Assembly: GCA_945907755.1 (NCBI GenBank) | Contig: CAMDTN010000003.1 | Span: forward strand, 57,429 to 121,428 | Length of the DNA stretch: 64,000 nucleotides | Direction of reading: 5' to 3' | Origin: Singulisphaera sp. GP187 | GTDB lineage: Bacteria; Planctomycetota; GCA-002687715 | Part shown: positions 16,424 to 24,782 of the stretch, piece after piece | Position numbering within the stretch: the stretch's first letter is position 1 | Layout: every line of letters starts with the position of its first letter | Notes under the pieces: model-generated | What the model was told of the DNA's origin: nothing | Database searches by the model: none | The model's input: only the letters and a program-made list of their open reading frames with translations | Position numbers and translations under genes: made by a program

Positions 16424-17464
16424 ATGTCATCGCATTCCTTCGAAGTTCATTTCCGCACTGCTGCCCGTCGAGGCGGCAGCCTTGGTCCCGCGTTGCGCAC
16501 CGCCGCATTGGCCGATGGCATGCAACATGCGGATCTGCCTGTGCGCACCACGCTTGTTGCCAGTGCGCCTCCGGAAGTGCACGACCTGCTCTATATGCGC
16601 GTGCGCAACTTGGTGGCGCTGCCGGAAGAGTTCGTGTCGGACCTCGACGGCCATGGCTCCAGCGTGCCCGATGTGGTGATTGTCGATCCGATGCCGCCAG
16701 GCACGCCAGCGCACTCATTGATTCAAGCGGGCACAATTCTGGTGGAGCGTTTGGATGGCGCCATGTGCGACGACGACGGCCAGCCCATGGCGTGCCGCAT
16801 TCACCGCCGCGACGGCAGCGTCCGAGTGATCAGCGGCGAAGCGTCCATGCTGCTGGACCCTGCCTTGCCGCAATTGCGCGCGCAGCGCAAACCCAGTGGG
16901 CGCCCGCCTCGCGAATTGCTGATTCTTCTTGGCGCTGGGGCGCATCCCGTAGCCGAGCTGCGCATTGCCGAAGAACTCGCGCCCTTGGCGAAGACTTTCG
17001 AGCGCATCGACTTTGTGACGGGCTTCCACTCCACGACAGCGCACAGGCGCCAACTCGAACGATTGTTGCCAACGGCGCGCATCATCCCTGGCGCGCTGCG
17101 TCCTGCGGCGCTGCTCGCACGCGCGGATATTGCCATTGTTGCTGGTGCCGCTGTGGTGCGTGAAGCGGCGGTCTTAGGCACGCCCGCATTGCTGCTCAGT
17201 TGCGCAGACAAAGACCTCAGCGCCGACGCAGCCTTCGCGGCCCGCGGCAGTGCGCTGCACTGTGGGCACTTCGAAGCGCTCTATCCGCGCAAGCTTGCGC
17301 AGTTATTGCGCAGCCTCAGCGAGGACGACTTGGCGCGCATGGCCGCGCGCGGCCCAGAGATTAATGCCGGCAACGGATTGGTCACACTGCTGCGTGAATT
17401 GCGCTTGCAACCCGCAACAAAGCCCGCGAAGTTCTCTCGCAAAGTCAGCATCGCGACCAACTAG
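16424..17464 (+). CDS. PseG-like UDP-sugar hydrolase / GT28-type glycosyltransferase
   Basis: The 346-residue protein has a poorly conserved N-terminal half. Its C-terminal Rossmann domain has ADIAIVAGAAVVREAAVLGT, then PALLLSCADKDLSADAAF and a closing INAGNGLVTLLREL, which matches the PseG/MurG-like nucleotide-sugar binding fold. PseG releases UDP from the pseudaminic acid precursor that is used to modify flagellin in several bacteria. The other Pse enzymes are not in this window, so it may instead be a glycosyltransferase of the same fold. A GGAG sits about ten bases before the ATG. It is convergent with the GNAT gene, with no clear terminator between them. Confidence 0.6.
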   Translation: MSSHSFEVHFRTAARRGGSLGPALRTAALADGMQHADLPVRTTLVASAPPEVHDLLYMRVRNLVALPEEFVSDLDGHGSSVPDVVIVDPMPPGTPAHSLIQAGTILVERLDGAMCDDDGQPMACRIHRRDGSVRVISGEASMLLDPALPQLRAQRKPSGRPPRELLILLGAGAHPVAELRIAEELAPLAKTFERIDFVTGFHSTTAHRRQLERLLPTARIIPGALRPAALLARADIAIVAGAAVVREAAVLGTPALLLSCADKDLSADAAFAARGSALHCGHFEALYPRKLAQLLRSLSEDDLARMAARGPEINAGNGLVTLLRELRLQPATKPAKFSRKVSIATN

Positions 17465-17482
17465 GGCGCACCAAGACAACGC

Positions 17483-18463
17483 TCACATCGAATCGAAGCC
17501 TTTGAAATAGAGCGGCATGAGTCCGGGCGTTGTGTTGAGGCCGAAGAGTGTGACTTCTGCTGGCGCCGTGGTACTGGGCGTTGCGCCGCCGCACCGAGCG
17601 AAGAGATCCGCCGGGTTGAGCGCTTGCAGCATGCCGAGGGCCCCATGCACGATGGGAACGCCACGAGCTGCAATCAACTGCATGGTCTTGTGTTGGTGCG
17701 GGCCACCCATCAGCACGATGTTGTCGCGGCCATCCAGCGCGAAGCACGCGCGAGCCAATGCCAGCACCGCTTCAGGCACACCTGCCCATTCATGAATGCA
17801 GCCTTGCAAATCGTGCCCCTTGCCGCAAACCGCGTAGGCATCGGGCACGCCGGCAGTTCGGGCATGCACCAAAAGCGTCATGGCGGGAATGCGCAGCAGC
17901 TCTTCCCAGTGGGCAATGCTGCGCAGCGTTCCCACCGGTTCGGCGTCGTGCAGGCGCATGAGCGCTGCAATGTCGCGTTCGGTGGCGCGTCGAATGCGCG
18001 GGCCTGCGTCGGGCGCAATGGCAGCCGGAAGCAATGCCAGCCATTCGCAACCAGCACGCACGAAACCGGCGCGTTCATAAAGCCCAGGTTGCGTGGCCCA
18101 GAGGACCAGCACATCGATGCTGCGTGCGCGCGCTTCATCTTGCAGGCGGCGCAGGACTTGCGAGGCCAGCCCGCGGCCGCGTTGCGCTGGGTCTGTGGCC
18201 ACAGCACCAATGACGCCGACGCGCAGCAGCCCCATAGGTGTGCGCAAGCGCTGCACGAACAGGGCCGCATGAGCACTGATCATGCCGTCGCATTCGGCCA
18301 CCATGCGTAGCGCACGCGCGCGGCGTCCCAAGAGCAGCGGGCAATCGTCCGTGGCACTGATGCTGGCGTCGGGGCGCAACCATGAATCCAGAATTGGAGC
18401 GAAGCAGCCTTGTTCCGTTGGCGCGAGCTCGCGCACAACGCACTTGGCTACGGTGGACGGCAT
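17483..18463 (-). CDS. GNAT-family N-acetyltransferase (two-domain, Eis-like)
   Basis: The 326-residue protein has an N-terminal GNAT domain with a strong acetyl-CoA motif A (GVIGAVATDPAQRGRGLASQ) and the LYERAGFVRAG motif. A second, degenerate GNAT-like half starts near PRIRRATERDIAAL. The ATG overlaps the flgL stop in a TGATG junction, so its translation is coupled to flgL and it is the last gene of the long flagellar operon. This position suggests that it acetylates a flagellar protein or a flagellar sugar precursor; no substrate can be named. Many bacteria encode FliW and CsrA after flgL, and neither is found here. Confidence 0.8.
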   Translation of the reverse strand: MPSTVAKCVVRELAPTEQGCFAPILDSWLRPDASISATDDCPLLLGRRARALRMVAECDGMISAHAALFVQRLRTPMGLLRVGVIGAVATDPAQRGRGLASQVLRRLQDEARARSIDVLVLWATQPGLYERAGFVRAGCEWLALLPAAIAPDAGPRIRRATERDIAALMRLHDAEPVGTLRSIAHWEELLRIPAMTLLVHARTAGVPDAYAVCGKGHDLQGCIHEWAGVPEAVLALARACFALDGRDNIVLMGGPHQHKTMQLIAARGVPIVHGALGMLQALNPADLFARCGGATPSTTAPAEVTLFGLNTTPGLMPLYFKGFDSM

Positions 18464-19929
18464 CACAACCAATTCAGCAGCGACAGTTGCTGCACACGGG
18501 TGGCCATCATCAGCGACGCGTTGTACAGGCCTTCTTGCTGCTTCAAGTTGATCATGACTTCGGCCATGTCCACATCGGCCTCGCTACTGCGCAGGCTCTC
18601 AAGAGTGACATCCAAGTCGGCGAGGCGCTCGCCCGTGCGCTCGATCTGCGACGACCGCCCGCCCAAACGAGCGATAGCCGAGCTGAGCGTGCCAGTGCCG
18701 CGATCCAAATCGGCCATGGCGCTGTTCAGTTGCGCGCTCACTTCCGCCGGCGGCAGCGTGCTATTGCTGAGGATGTCGCGAATGGCGAGCAGTGCGTCGA
18801 ACACATTCGAGCTGGTGCCATAGCGCACTTCGGTGGTGCCGCTGCGGTTGATGCCGCGAGCGTCCACATGCAGCACCGCGCCGGTTTCGCTGTCCACAAC
18901 TTGCTGGGCGTTGTTGCTGAAATCAATGGCCACACTGGTGACGCCACCGTCGGTTGACATCGTGCCGCGGCCATTCACGCCGACGCTGGCATTGCTGAGG
19001 CTGGGTGTCAGTGCGGACACATCCACAAACAGCTTCTCGCCGTTGGCCCCGGTGACTTCTAAATTGGTTTCGCTGCCAGTGAAAGTTTGCGCAGGGCCGC
19101 CGTTCAGGCTGATGCTGCCGGCGCCGGTGGCATCGGTGCTCAAGACAATGGATGCACCGCTGCCGAGAACCGTGTCGGCTGCAACGGACGAAACGCCGGG
19201 CTTAAGGCCGGTTATCGGATCGGTGCCGTTCGCCGTTGGTGTGGCGCCAAATAGTGTTTGCGTATGCCGCAACAGCAAGCGGTCGAAGCCGGTGCCCGAA
19301 TCTGAGCCCGCTCCTACGAGCGCACCTGTGGTGCCGTTGAAAGTTGTGGCGCTGCGCGGGCCCGACGCGAACACTTCGCTGCCAGGCAGCGTGAGTTCGT
19401 GAAAAACCGAAGGCGCCACTTCCACCGCGTAACTGCTGTTGTCTCCGGCATAGCTGACGCGCTGCAAGCCGTCGCTGCCCGTGACCATGCGGTAGGGCAC
19501 GGTGCTGCTGCGCGTGCCTGCGAATAAGTGCCGTCCATCGATTTGTGTGTTGGCCGCAGTGAGAACATTGCCCAAGATGGCTTCTAATTCGGCGGCGATA
19601 GCGGCGCGGTCGCCGGGGGCCATCGTGCCGTTGGCGCCTTGCACCGCTAGTTCGCGGGCACGCGACAGCGAATCAGTGATGTCGCTGAGCGCAGCAGTGG
19701 AGCTATCGAGGTAAGCCTGCCCGCGTTCGCCCGCAGAGATATGTCGTGAAATAGCTTCGCGCTGCGCGGTCAAGTCCATCACGCGGCGCGTGGCGGCGGG
19801 GTCGTCCGATGGCCGTTGCAAACGCTGGCCGGTGGTCAGCTGCGTCTGGCTCTTGAACATCTGCCCATAGTTGCGAAACACAGAGTTGCGCAACTGGCCC
19901 AAGACTTCATTGAGTGAGATGCGTTCCAT
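18463..19929 (-). CDS. flgL: FlgL, flagellar hook-filament junction protein (HAP3)
   Basis: The 488-residue protein has the flagellin-like N-terminal helices (MERISLNEVLGQLRNSVFRNYGQMF, with TGQRLQRPSDDPAATRRVM in its first 50 residues). It ends in the matching C-terminal helix EADVDMAEVMINLKQQEGLY, finishing at LLNWL. It forms the second junction ring between hook and filament. It is longer than the enterobacterial protein (about 317 residues) because of an enlarged beta-rich central part. It lies two bases after flgK, and its TGA overlaps the ATG of the GNAT gene. Confidence 0.95.
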   Translation of the reverse strand: MERISLNEVLGQLRNSVFRNYGQMFKSQTQLTTGQRLQRPSDDPAATRRVMDLTAQREAISRHISAGERGQAYLDSSTAALSDITDSLSRARELAVQGANGTMAPGDRAAIAAELEAILGNVLTAANTQIDGRHLFAGTRSSTVPYRMVTGSDGLQRVSYAGDNSSYAVEVAPSVFHELTLPGSEVFASGPRSATTFNGTTGALVGAGSDSGTGFDRLLLRHTQTLFGATPTANGTDPITGLKPGVSSVAADTVLGSGASIVLSTDATGAGSISLNGGPAQTFTGSETNLEVTGANGEKLFVDVSALTPSLSNASVGVNGRGTMSTDGGVTSVAIDFSNNAQQVVDSETGAVLHVDARGINRSGTTEVRYGTSSNVFDALLAIRDILSNSTLPPAEVSAQLNSAMADLDRGTGTLSSAIARLGGRSSQIERTGERLADLDVTLESLRSSEADVDMAEVMINLKQQEGLYNASLMMATRVQQLSLLNWL

Positions 19930-19931
19930 AA

Positions 19932-22271
19932 TCAGCGTGCCATGTCGAGCAGGACGTCGTTGACTTCCTGCATGGTTTGCAGATAGCGGCCTGCTACCTG
20001 GTAAAGCTGCTGGAACTGCTCCATCAGAAGCAATTCTTCATCCAAGTTCACGCCAGATTCGCTTTCGCGTTTGGCTTCGAGCGATTCCAACACCAAAGAC
20101 TGGGTGTCCAATGCGGTGGCCGAGCGCGCCGATTCGCCGCCCAATTCGGTGACCAAGCTGCGATAGAAGGAATCGGCGGTGGAATTGCCGAGGCCTTCGA
20201 TTTGAGTGTCCTGCAACGCCATCATGCGCAGCAAGTTGCCGTTGTTGCTGCTGCCGGCGTCCAGTCCAGCGCTGAACATCGTGGGGTCTGCTTCCAGCGC
20301 GGCGTTGACACCAATGTTGGTGGCGTCGGAGCCGGTGAAGAAAGCATTAAGGCCGATAGCGGCCAGCACATCGGCGCTGTCGCCGTCGGCCACGAGATCA
20401 ATGCTGAAGCGTTCACCCGAAGCACTGTCCAGATTGCCGGGGCCGAAGCGGATCTTGGTGCCGTCGATCAGCCCGAGTTCGCTATCAGGCGTGTATCCCT
20501 GGCCCACATCCAGTACTCCAACGATTTGGCCCGTGGCCGCGTCGCGCGCTTCCACTTGCAAGCCCGGCGTCACACCGATGGTGCCAGCGCCAAGTGGCGT
20601 GAACACCAGCGTGCGCGATGTCCCCGCATAGGTGCCGCTGGTCTTCACTGTCACGCTGTGATCGGAACCGGTCTCTAAGGCGGTGGACAAACCCAGCAAC
20701 GCGGCAGGCGCACCTACGCCGTCGGTGATTTTCAAAGTTGAGGTGGTGCCGTTGCTGTTCGAGCGCAACACGATGCGGCCATCCACCACAGATGCCGTGG
20801 CGCCCGATAACTGCGCATTCATCGTGGCGGCTACTTCTTGCAGAGTGGCAGCAGCGGGCACGGCGAATGATGCTGGGTTGAAGCTGATGGTTTGCGGCGT
20901 GCCGCCATCCACAGCGACGGTCATGGCCGCAGCGCTGGACAGATTGATTGGGCCAGTCGCGCCCACGAGGCTCGCTTCGGCCGCGCCGAATGTGCGCCCG
21001 AGGTTTTCTTGCGGCAACACACGGTTGCTGAAATCGAAGCGCTTGTTGCTGGCAGATTGCAATCGCAGCGTGCCAGTGGGATCGACCACCGCATCCAGCC
21101 CTGGAATGTTGTCCAGTGCAGTCTTCAGATCGCCCACGGTCATGCTGTTCGGGTCGATGACAATGCGCGTGCGCGTGACCACACCGGTTGCGGTGTCGGT
21201 CATGTTCACCACCAACTCGCCTTGACTGATGTCGAAGGGCAAGCCCGCTGTTGCCAAGCGGTCGTCACTGACAGTGCCGGAGCCATTCACATCCACGAAG
21301 GGCGTGGTACTGGCGAGTTGCGAGAAGCCACCCGCAGGCGGCACGCCGGTGGAGTGGCGCTTGTTGAACTCGAAGATCATGTTGCCGGCCAGTTTGTTCA
21401 GCGACTGCATGCGCTCTGCAGTGCTCTGCCCGGCGAGGTCCATGAGGGCGCGGAGTTTGCCGCTCTTAGGGCGGAACGCCGCACTCCCGCGCAGCGCTTT
21501 CACTTCGAAGCCGTCGCTGGCGAGACCGGTGTCTTTGATGTCCAAATCCACCACGCCTTGAGGGCTGACCAAGAGCGTTCCGCCGCTGACCACATTCAAG
21601 CGGCCTGATGCATCGCGACGCGCTTGCACATCCACATGGTCGGCGAGTTCGCGCAACAGTTGTTCTTGGCGGTCCAGCAGACCGGGTGCGACTTGACCGT
21701 TGATGCGGTTCGCGGCGATCTGGTCGTTCACCCCGGCAATTTGGTGCGCGAGGTTGTTGACGGTGTCGACTTCGGCAGCCGCAGCCGCTTCGAACGAAGC
21801 GCCGATGCCGCCGAGTTGCTGTTGCAACAATTGGAACGAATCCGCGAGCCCGCGTCCCGATTGCAACACGGAAGTGCGCAGTCCTGAATCGTCCGGATCG
21901 CTTGAAAGGGCAGATAAGGAACCTTGGAAGTGCGCCATCACGCTGGCGAGACCGTTAGGCCCCGGCTCTTGGAACACGCCTTCCAATTCCAACAGATACG
22001 CGCGCACTGTGCCTTGGCGGCTGACTTCGCTGCCTTGCGCCCGCAAGCGCCCGAACAGCAAGTCGTCGCTGACGCGCTCCACCGCGCTCAAGTCCACGCC
22101 GCGTCCAATCCAGAGGTTGCCGCTGCTGGAAGTGGGGCTGAGCGAGCTCAGTTGCACGCGCTGGCGGGTGTAGCCCGGCGTGGTGGCGTTGGTCAGATTG
22201 TGGCCGATCACTTGCAGCGCGCGTTGCGCAGTGGTGATGGCGGAAAGAGCGGTTTGGAATCCGATGCTCAT
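19932..22271 (-). CDS. flgK: FlgK, flagellar hook-associated protein 1
   Basis: The 779-residue protein starts at MSIGFQTALSAITTAQRALQ, which carries the axial-protein motif QVIGHNLTNATTPGYTRQRV. It ends with the matching C-terminal helix EELLLMEQFQQLYQVAGRYL. FlgK forms the first hook-filament junction ring. It is over 200 residues longer than the E. coli protein. The extra length lies in the surface-exposed middle, where several beta domains (for example LVGATGPINLSSAAAMTVAV) resemble repeated hook-protein folds. The ATG follows the stop of the FlgN-like gene after one base. Confidence 0.95.
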   Translation of the reverse strand: MSIGFQTALSAITTAQRALQVIGHNLTNATTPGYTRQRVQLSSLSPTSSSGNLWIGRGVDLSAVERVSDDLLFGRLRAQGSEVSRQGTVRAYLLELEGVFQEPGPNGLASVMAHFQGSLSALSSDPDDSGLRTSVLQSGRGLADSFQLLQQQLGGIGASFEAAAAAEVDTVNNLAHQIAGVNDQIAANRINGQVAPGLLDRQEQLLRELADHVDVQARRDASGRLNVVSGGTLLVSPQGVVDLDIKDTGLASDGFEVKALRGSAAFRPKSGKLRALMDLAGQSTAERMQSLNKLAGNMIFEFNKRHSTGVPPAGGFSQLASTTPFVDVNGSGTVSDDRLATAGLPFDISQGELVVNMTDTATGVVTRTRIVIDPNSMTVGDLKTALDNIPGLDAVVDPTGTLRLQSASNKRFDFSNRVLPQENLGRTFGAAEASLVGATGPINLSSAAAMTVAVDGGTPQTISFNPASFAVPAAATLQEVAATMNAQLSGATASVVDGRIVLRSNSNGTTSTLKITDGVGAPAALLGLSTALETGSDHSVTVKTSGTYAGTSRTLVFTPLGAGTIGVTPGLQVEARDAATGQIVGVLDVGQGYTPDSELGLIDGTKIRFGPGNLDSASGERFSIDLVADGDSADVLAAIGLNAFFTGSDATNIGVNAALEADPTMFSAGLDAGSSNNGNLLRMMALQDTQIEGLGNSTADSFYRSLVTELGGESARSATALDTQSLVLESLEAKRESESGVNLDEELLLMEQFQQLYQVAGRYLQTMQEVNDVLLDMAR

Positions 22272-22272
22272 G

Positions 22273-22818
22273 TCAGAGCTCCGTGCTGATGACGCGGCGC
22301 ACCGGAGGCAGCATGCTGCTCTGGGCACTGCGGTTGTAGGTAACGGGTTCGTCGCCGCCGCCGAAGACGGTGTGCACGATGGCGCGGTGCAAGTCCAGGC
22401 CGCAGCGCACCACTGCGGCGTTCGCGCGGTTCACCGCGCGAATCGCTTCCAGTGCAACAACCAGTGCGCTGCGTGCTGTGCTGAAGCGCTCGCGGTCTTG
22501 CGGCAAGGTGATGCTTTCCAGTTGGGTCAAGCGGATGCGATCTGCGCCCATGTTCAAGCGGCGGCCCACGGCCGTGAACACGCGCAGGCGGCGGCGCGTG
22601 AGTTCTTCGAGGCGCGCGAGTAGCGGGGAGGCGCCTTTCAAGCAGGCCTCCAAGCCCGGCATGTCTTGCACGCGCAACGCTTCGCGCTGTGCTTGCAACA
22701 CCAATAGCAGTTCTTGCTGCAAGGTGGTTTCATCCTCCATCCACGCCATCAACAGATCCACATCCGCGCTGGCAAGAGAGGTGGCAACGGTTCCGATCAC
22801 AGGGGCAGTAATGTTCAT
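22273..22818 (-). CDS. FlgN-like export chaperone for FlgK/FlgL
   Basis: The 181-residue, largely helical protein starts at MNITAPVIG, nine bases after a strong AAAGGAG. It has the long-helix pattern of FlgN (LMAWMEDETTLQQELLLVLQ, LLARLEELTRRRLRVFTAVG, ALEAIRAVNRANAAVVRCGL). FlgN keeps FlgK and FlgL unfolded for export. Position directly before flgK supports the role, although sequence similarity within this family is always low. Its start overlaps the stop of the flgJ-like gene (ATGA). Confidence 0.75.
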   Translation of the reverse strand: MNITAPVIGTVATSLASADVDLLMAWMEDETTLQQELLLVLQAQREALRVQDMPGLEACLKGASPLLARLEELTRRRLRVFTAVGRRLNMGADRIRLTQLESITLPQDRERFSTARSALVVALEAIRAVNRANAAVVRCGLDLHRAIVHTVFGGGDEPVTYNRSAQSSMLPPVRRVISTEL

Positions 22819-23096
22819 TTGCGTGGCTCCTTTACGGCATCTGCGTCCATGGTTTGCAAGATGGATTCCCGCAAACCGGTGCCGCCGCCATCGCACAATT
22901 GCTGCGCAAGGTGTTCGTCGAACAGGCCTTCGTAAACAGAACTGCCCGGCCCGCCGCCAAAGAGGCCTTCAGGCAAGCTCTGGCGCATCTCTTTCACCAG
23001 CAGCGACATGAACACGCATTCCAACTGCTCTGCCGCTTCCTCGCGGCCCTGCACTGGTGCGCGCGACGGGTCGATGTTCAGTGGTTGAATGCTCAT
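22815..23096 (-). CDS. FlgJ-like rod-binding protein (N-terminal domain only)
   Basis: The 93-residue protein contains the rod-capping domain of FlgJ: AAEQLECVFMSLLVKEMRQS, the Gly-rich FGGGPGSSVYEGLFDEHLAQ and a final helix. It lacks the muramidase domain of enterobacterial FlgJ, as in many non-proteobacterial flagella where another enzyme opens the wall. It overlaps flgI upstream and the FlgN-like gene downstream by ATGA junctions. Confidence 0.88.
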   Translation of the reverse strand: MSIQPLNIDPSRAPVQGREEAAEQLECVFMSLLVKEMRQSLPEGLFGGGPGSSVYEGLFDEHLAQQLCDGGGTGLRESILQTMDADAVKEPRK

Positions 23097-24187
23097 TGCA
23101 CGATCAACTCCGCTTGCAGTGCGCCTTGTTCTTTCAACATCTGGAAGATGGTGATCAAATCCAATGGCGACACACCTAAGGCTTTCAACGCTGCCGCCAG
23201 TTCGCCTGCGCCCACGGCGCCAGGAAGCATGCGGATGGGCGTGCTGTTTTCGGTGATGGACACATCGCTCTTCGGAATCACTTCCGTGCTGCCGGAATTG
23301 TTGAAGGGGTTCGGTTGCGAGACATCGAAGGCCTCCTTCACCGAAATAGACAGGTTTGAGTGCGTGATGGCCACCGGGAGCACCACCACATCGCCGCCAG
23401 CCACAATGGTGCCGCTGCGTTCGTTGATGACTACGCTGGCGCGCGGGGTGACGCGCACTTTCAATTCACCCAGCTTGGCCACGCATCCGACAACATCGCG
23501 GCGATCGGCTTCGCTCAGTTTGATTTCGATGGCAAGGCCATCCACCGCACGCGCGCTGCCGGGCAAGATTTTGTTGATTTCTTCAGCAAGGTTCTTCGCC
23601 GTTTCATAGCTGGCTTTGCGCAAGTGCATCACCACTTTGCCGTCTGGTGCCAGTATTTTCTGTTGCACTTCCAATTCCACGATGGCGCCGCCAGGGATGC
23701 GCCCTGCGGTGGGGTGATTGATGGTTTCCTTGCTGCCAGTGGCGCCGGAAGCTGATACCGCGCCGGTCAGCACGGGGCCTTCAGCGATGGCATACACCGT
23801 GCGGTTGTCGAAACCCACCAATTGCGTGGCCACCAATTGGCCGCCGCGCAAAGAGCTGGCGTCGCCCATGCTGGCAACAGTGATGTCGATGCGTGCGCCG
23901 GTGCGCGTGAAGGGCGGGAGCGTCGCCGTGACCATCACCACGCCCAAGTTGTCGGGGTTGATCTGCGCGGGCAAGAAATTGTTGCCCAAGCGTTTCAGCA
24001 GGTTCGCCGCCATTTGGCGCGCGGCAACGCCGCGATCGCCAGTGCCGTTCAAACCCACCACCAGCCCGATGCCGCGGATCTGGTTGTCGCGCACGCCGGA
24101 GATCTCCACGAGGTCGCGGATTCTGGCTTGCGCGCCAACAGTGGCGCAGAGGGCGAGCAAAAGTGCAGCAATAGTCGTAATGCGCAT
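23093..24187 (-). CDS. flgI: FlgI, flagellar P-ring protein
   Basis: The 364-residue protein starts at MRITTIAALLLALCATVGAQ, a signal peptide cleaved near AQA|R. The mature part has the FlgI signature IRDLVEISGVRDNQIRGIGL, then VVGLNGTGDRG, and ends at TIFQMLKEQGALQAELIVQ. It forms the periplasmic P-ring around the rod. Length is typical. It lies ten bases after flgH and overlaps flgJ by ATGA. Confidence 0.97.
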   Translation of the reverse strand: MRITTIAALLLALCATVGAQARIRDLVEISGVRDNQIRGIGLVVGLNGTGDRGVAARQMAANLLKRLGNNFLPAQINPDNLGVVMVTATLPPFTRTGARIDITVASMGDASSLRGGQLVATQLVGFDNRTVYAIAEGPVLTGAVSASGATGSKETINHPTAGRIPGGAIVELEVQQKILAPDGKVVMHLRKASYETAKNLAEEINKILPGSARAVDGLAIEIKLSEADRRDVVGCVAKLGELKVRVTPRASVVINERSGTIVAGGDVVVLPVAITHSNLSISVKEAFDVSQPNPFNNSGSTEVIPKSDVSITENSTPIRMLPGAVGAGELAAALKALGVSPLDLITIFQMLKEQGALQAELIVQ

Positions 24188-24197
24188 GAGGTGTTTC

Positions 24198-24782
24198 TCA
24201 GAACGGCCAGACATGGTCAACGAGTTCCGACAACCAACCCTTATTGGTGGCGCGGCTCAAGGGGCCATCGCCCTCGTAAACAATCGAAGCGTTGGCGATG
24301 TTCTCGCTCATGACGCTGTTGAATCCGGTGATGTCATAGGGGCGCACCACTCCTGTGATGCGCACCGTCTTCTTCTCTTTGTCCATGATGACTTGGCGGC
24401 GGCCTTCGATGATCAAGTTGCCATTGGGCTGGACATCGATGACCACCACGGAAAGGCGCGTCTGAAAGCTGCCTTCCTTGTCGTACTGGCCGTCGCCGCT
24501 GAACTCGCGCGTGTTCGTGGCGCTCATGCCTGGCAGTGTGCCGAAGGCGTTGGGCAGCACAGCAAAGCTGCTCAGCGCCGCGTTCAGCGAGCCGCTCTTG
24601 CCGAAGTCCGATTGCTCTTTGTTCTTGATGGTCTGCTTTTCAGAGATCATCACCATCAGCAAGTCGCCGACTTGGCGCGCGATGGCGTCGCTGGTTAGCG
24701 ACGGCATCGGACGCGTGGCGTTCCAAAGTGATTGCGCCGGCAGCGTGGCGGCCAGCAGCAAGATGAGCGAGGCGAGTTTCAT
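24198..24782 (-). CDS. flgH: FlgH, flagellar L-ring protein, without the usual lipoprotein cysteine
   Basis: The 194-residue protein has the FlgH core (ARQVGDLLMVMISEKQTIKN, FSGDGQYDKEGSFQTRLSVV, NGNLIIEGRRQVIMDKEKKT, VRITGVVRPYDI) and builds the outer-membrane L-ring. Its signal peptide (MKLASLILLLAATLPAQS) contains no Cys near the cleavage site, whereas FlgH of proteobacteria is a lipoprotein anchored at that residue. The mature ring is therefore probably not lipid-anchored through its own N-terminus. It overlaps flgA by ATGA. Confidence 0.95.
   Translation of the reverse strand: MKLASLILLLAATLPAQSLWNATRPMPSLTSDAIARQVGDLLMVMISEKQTIKNKEQSDFGKSGSLNAALSSFAVLPNAFGTLPGMSATNTREFSGDGQYDKEGSFQTRLSVVVIDVQPNGNLIIEGRRQVIMDKEKKTVRITGVVRPYDITGFNSVMSENIANASIVYEGDGPLSRATNKGWLSELVDHVWPF

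Noticed and set aside
19205-19220. TCCGATAA on the - strand as an internal flgL promoter
   Set aside because: No TAAA-like box lies 15 nt upstream on that strand.
20336-20360. GCCGATAG sigma-28-like box on the + strand
   Set aside because: It lies inside flgK on the antisense strand with no gene downstream and no proper -35 box.
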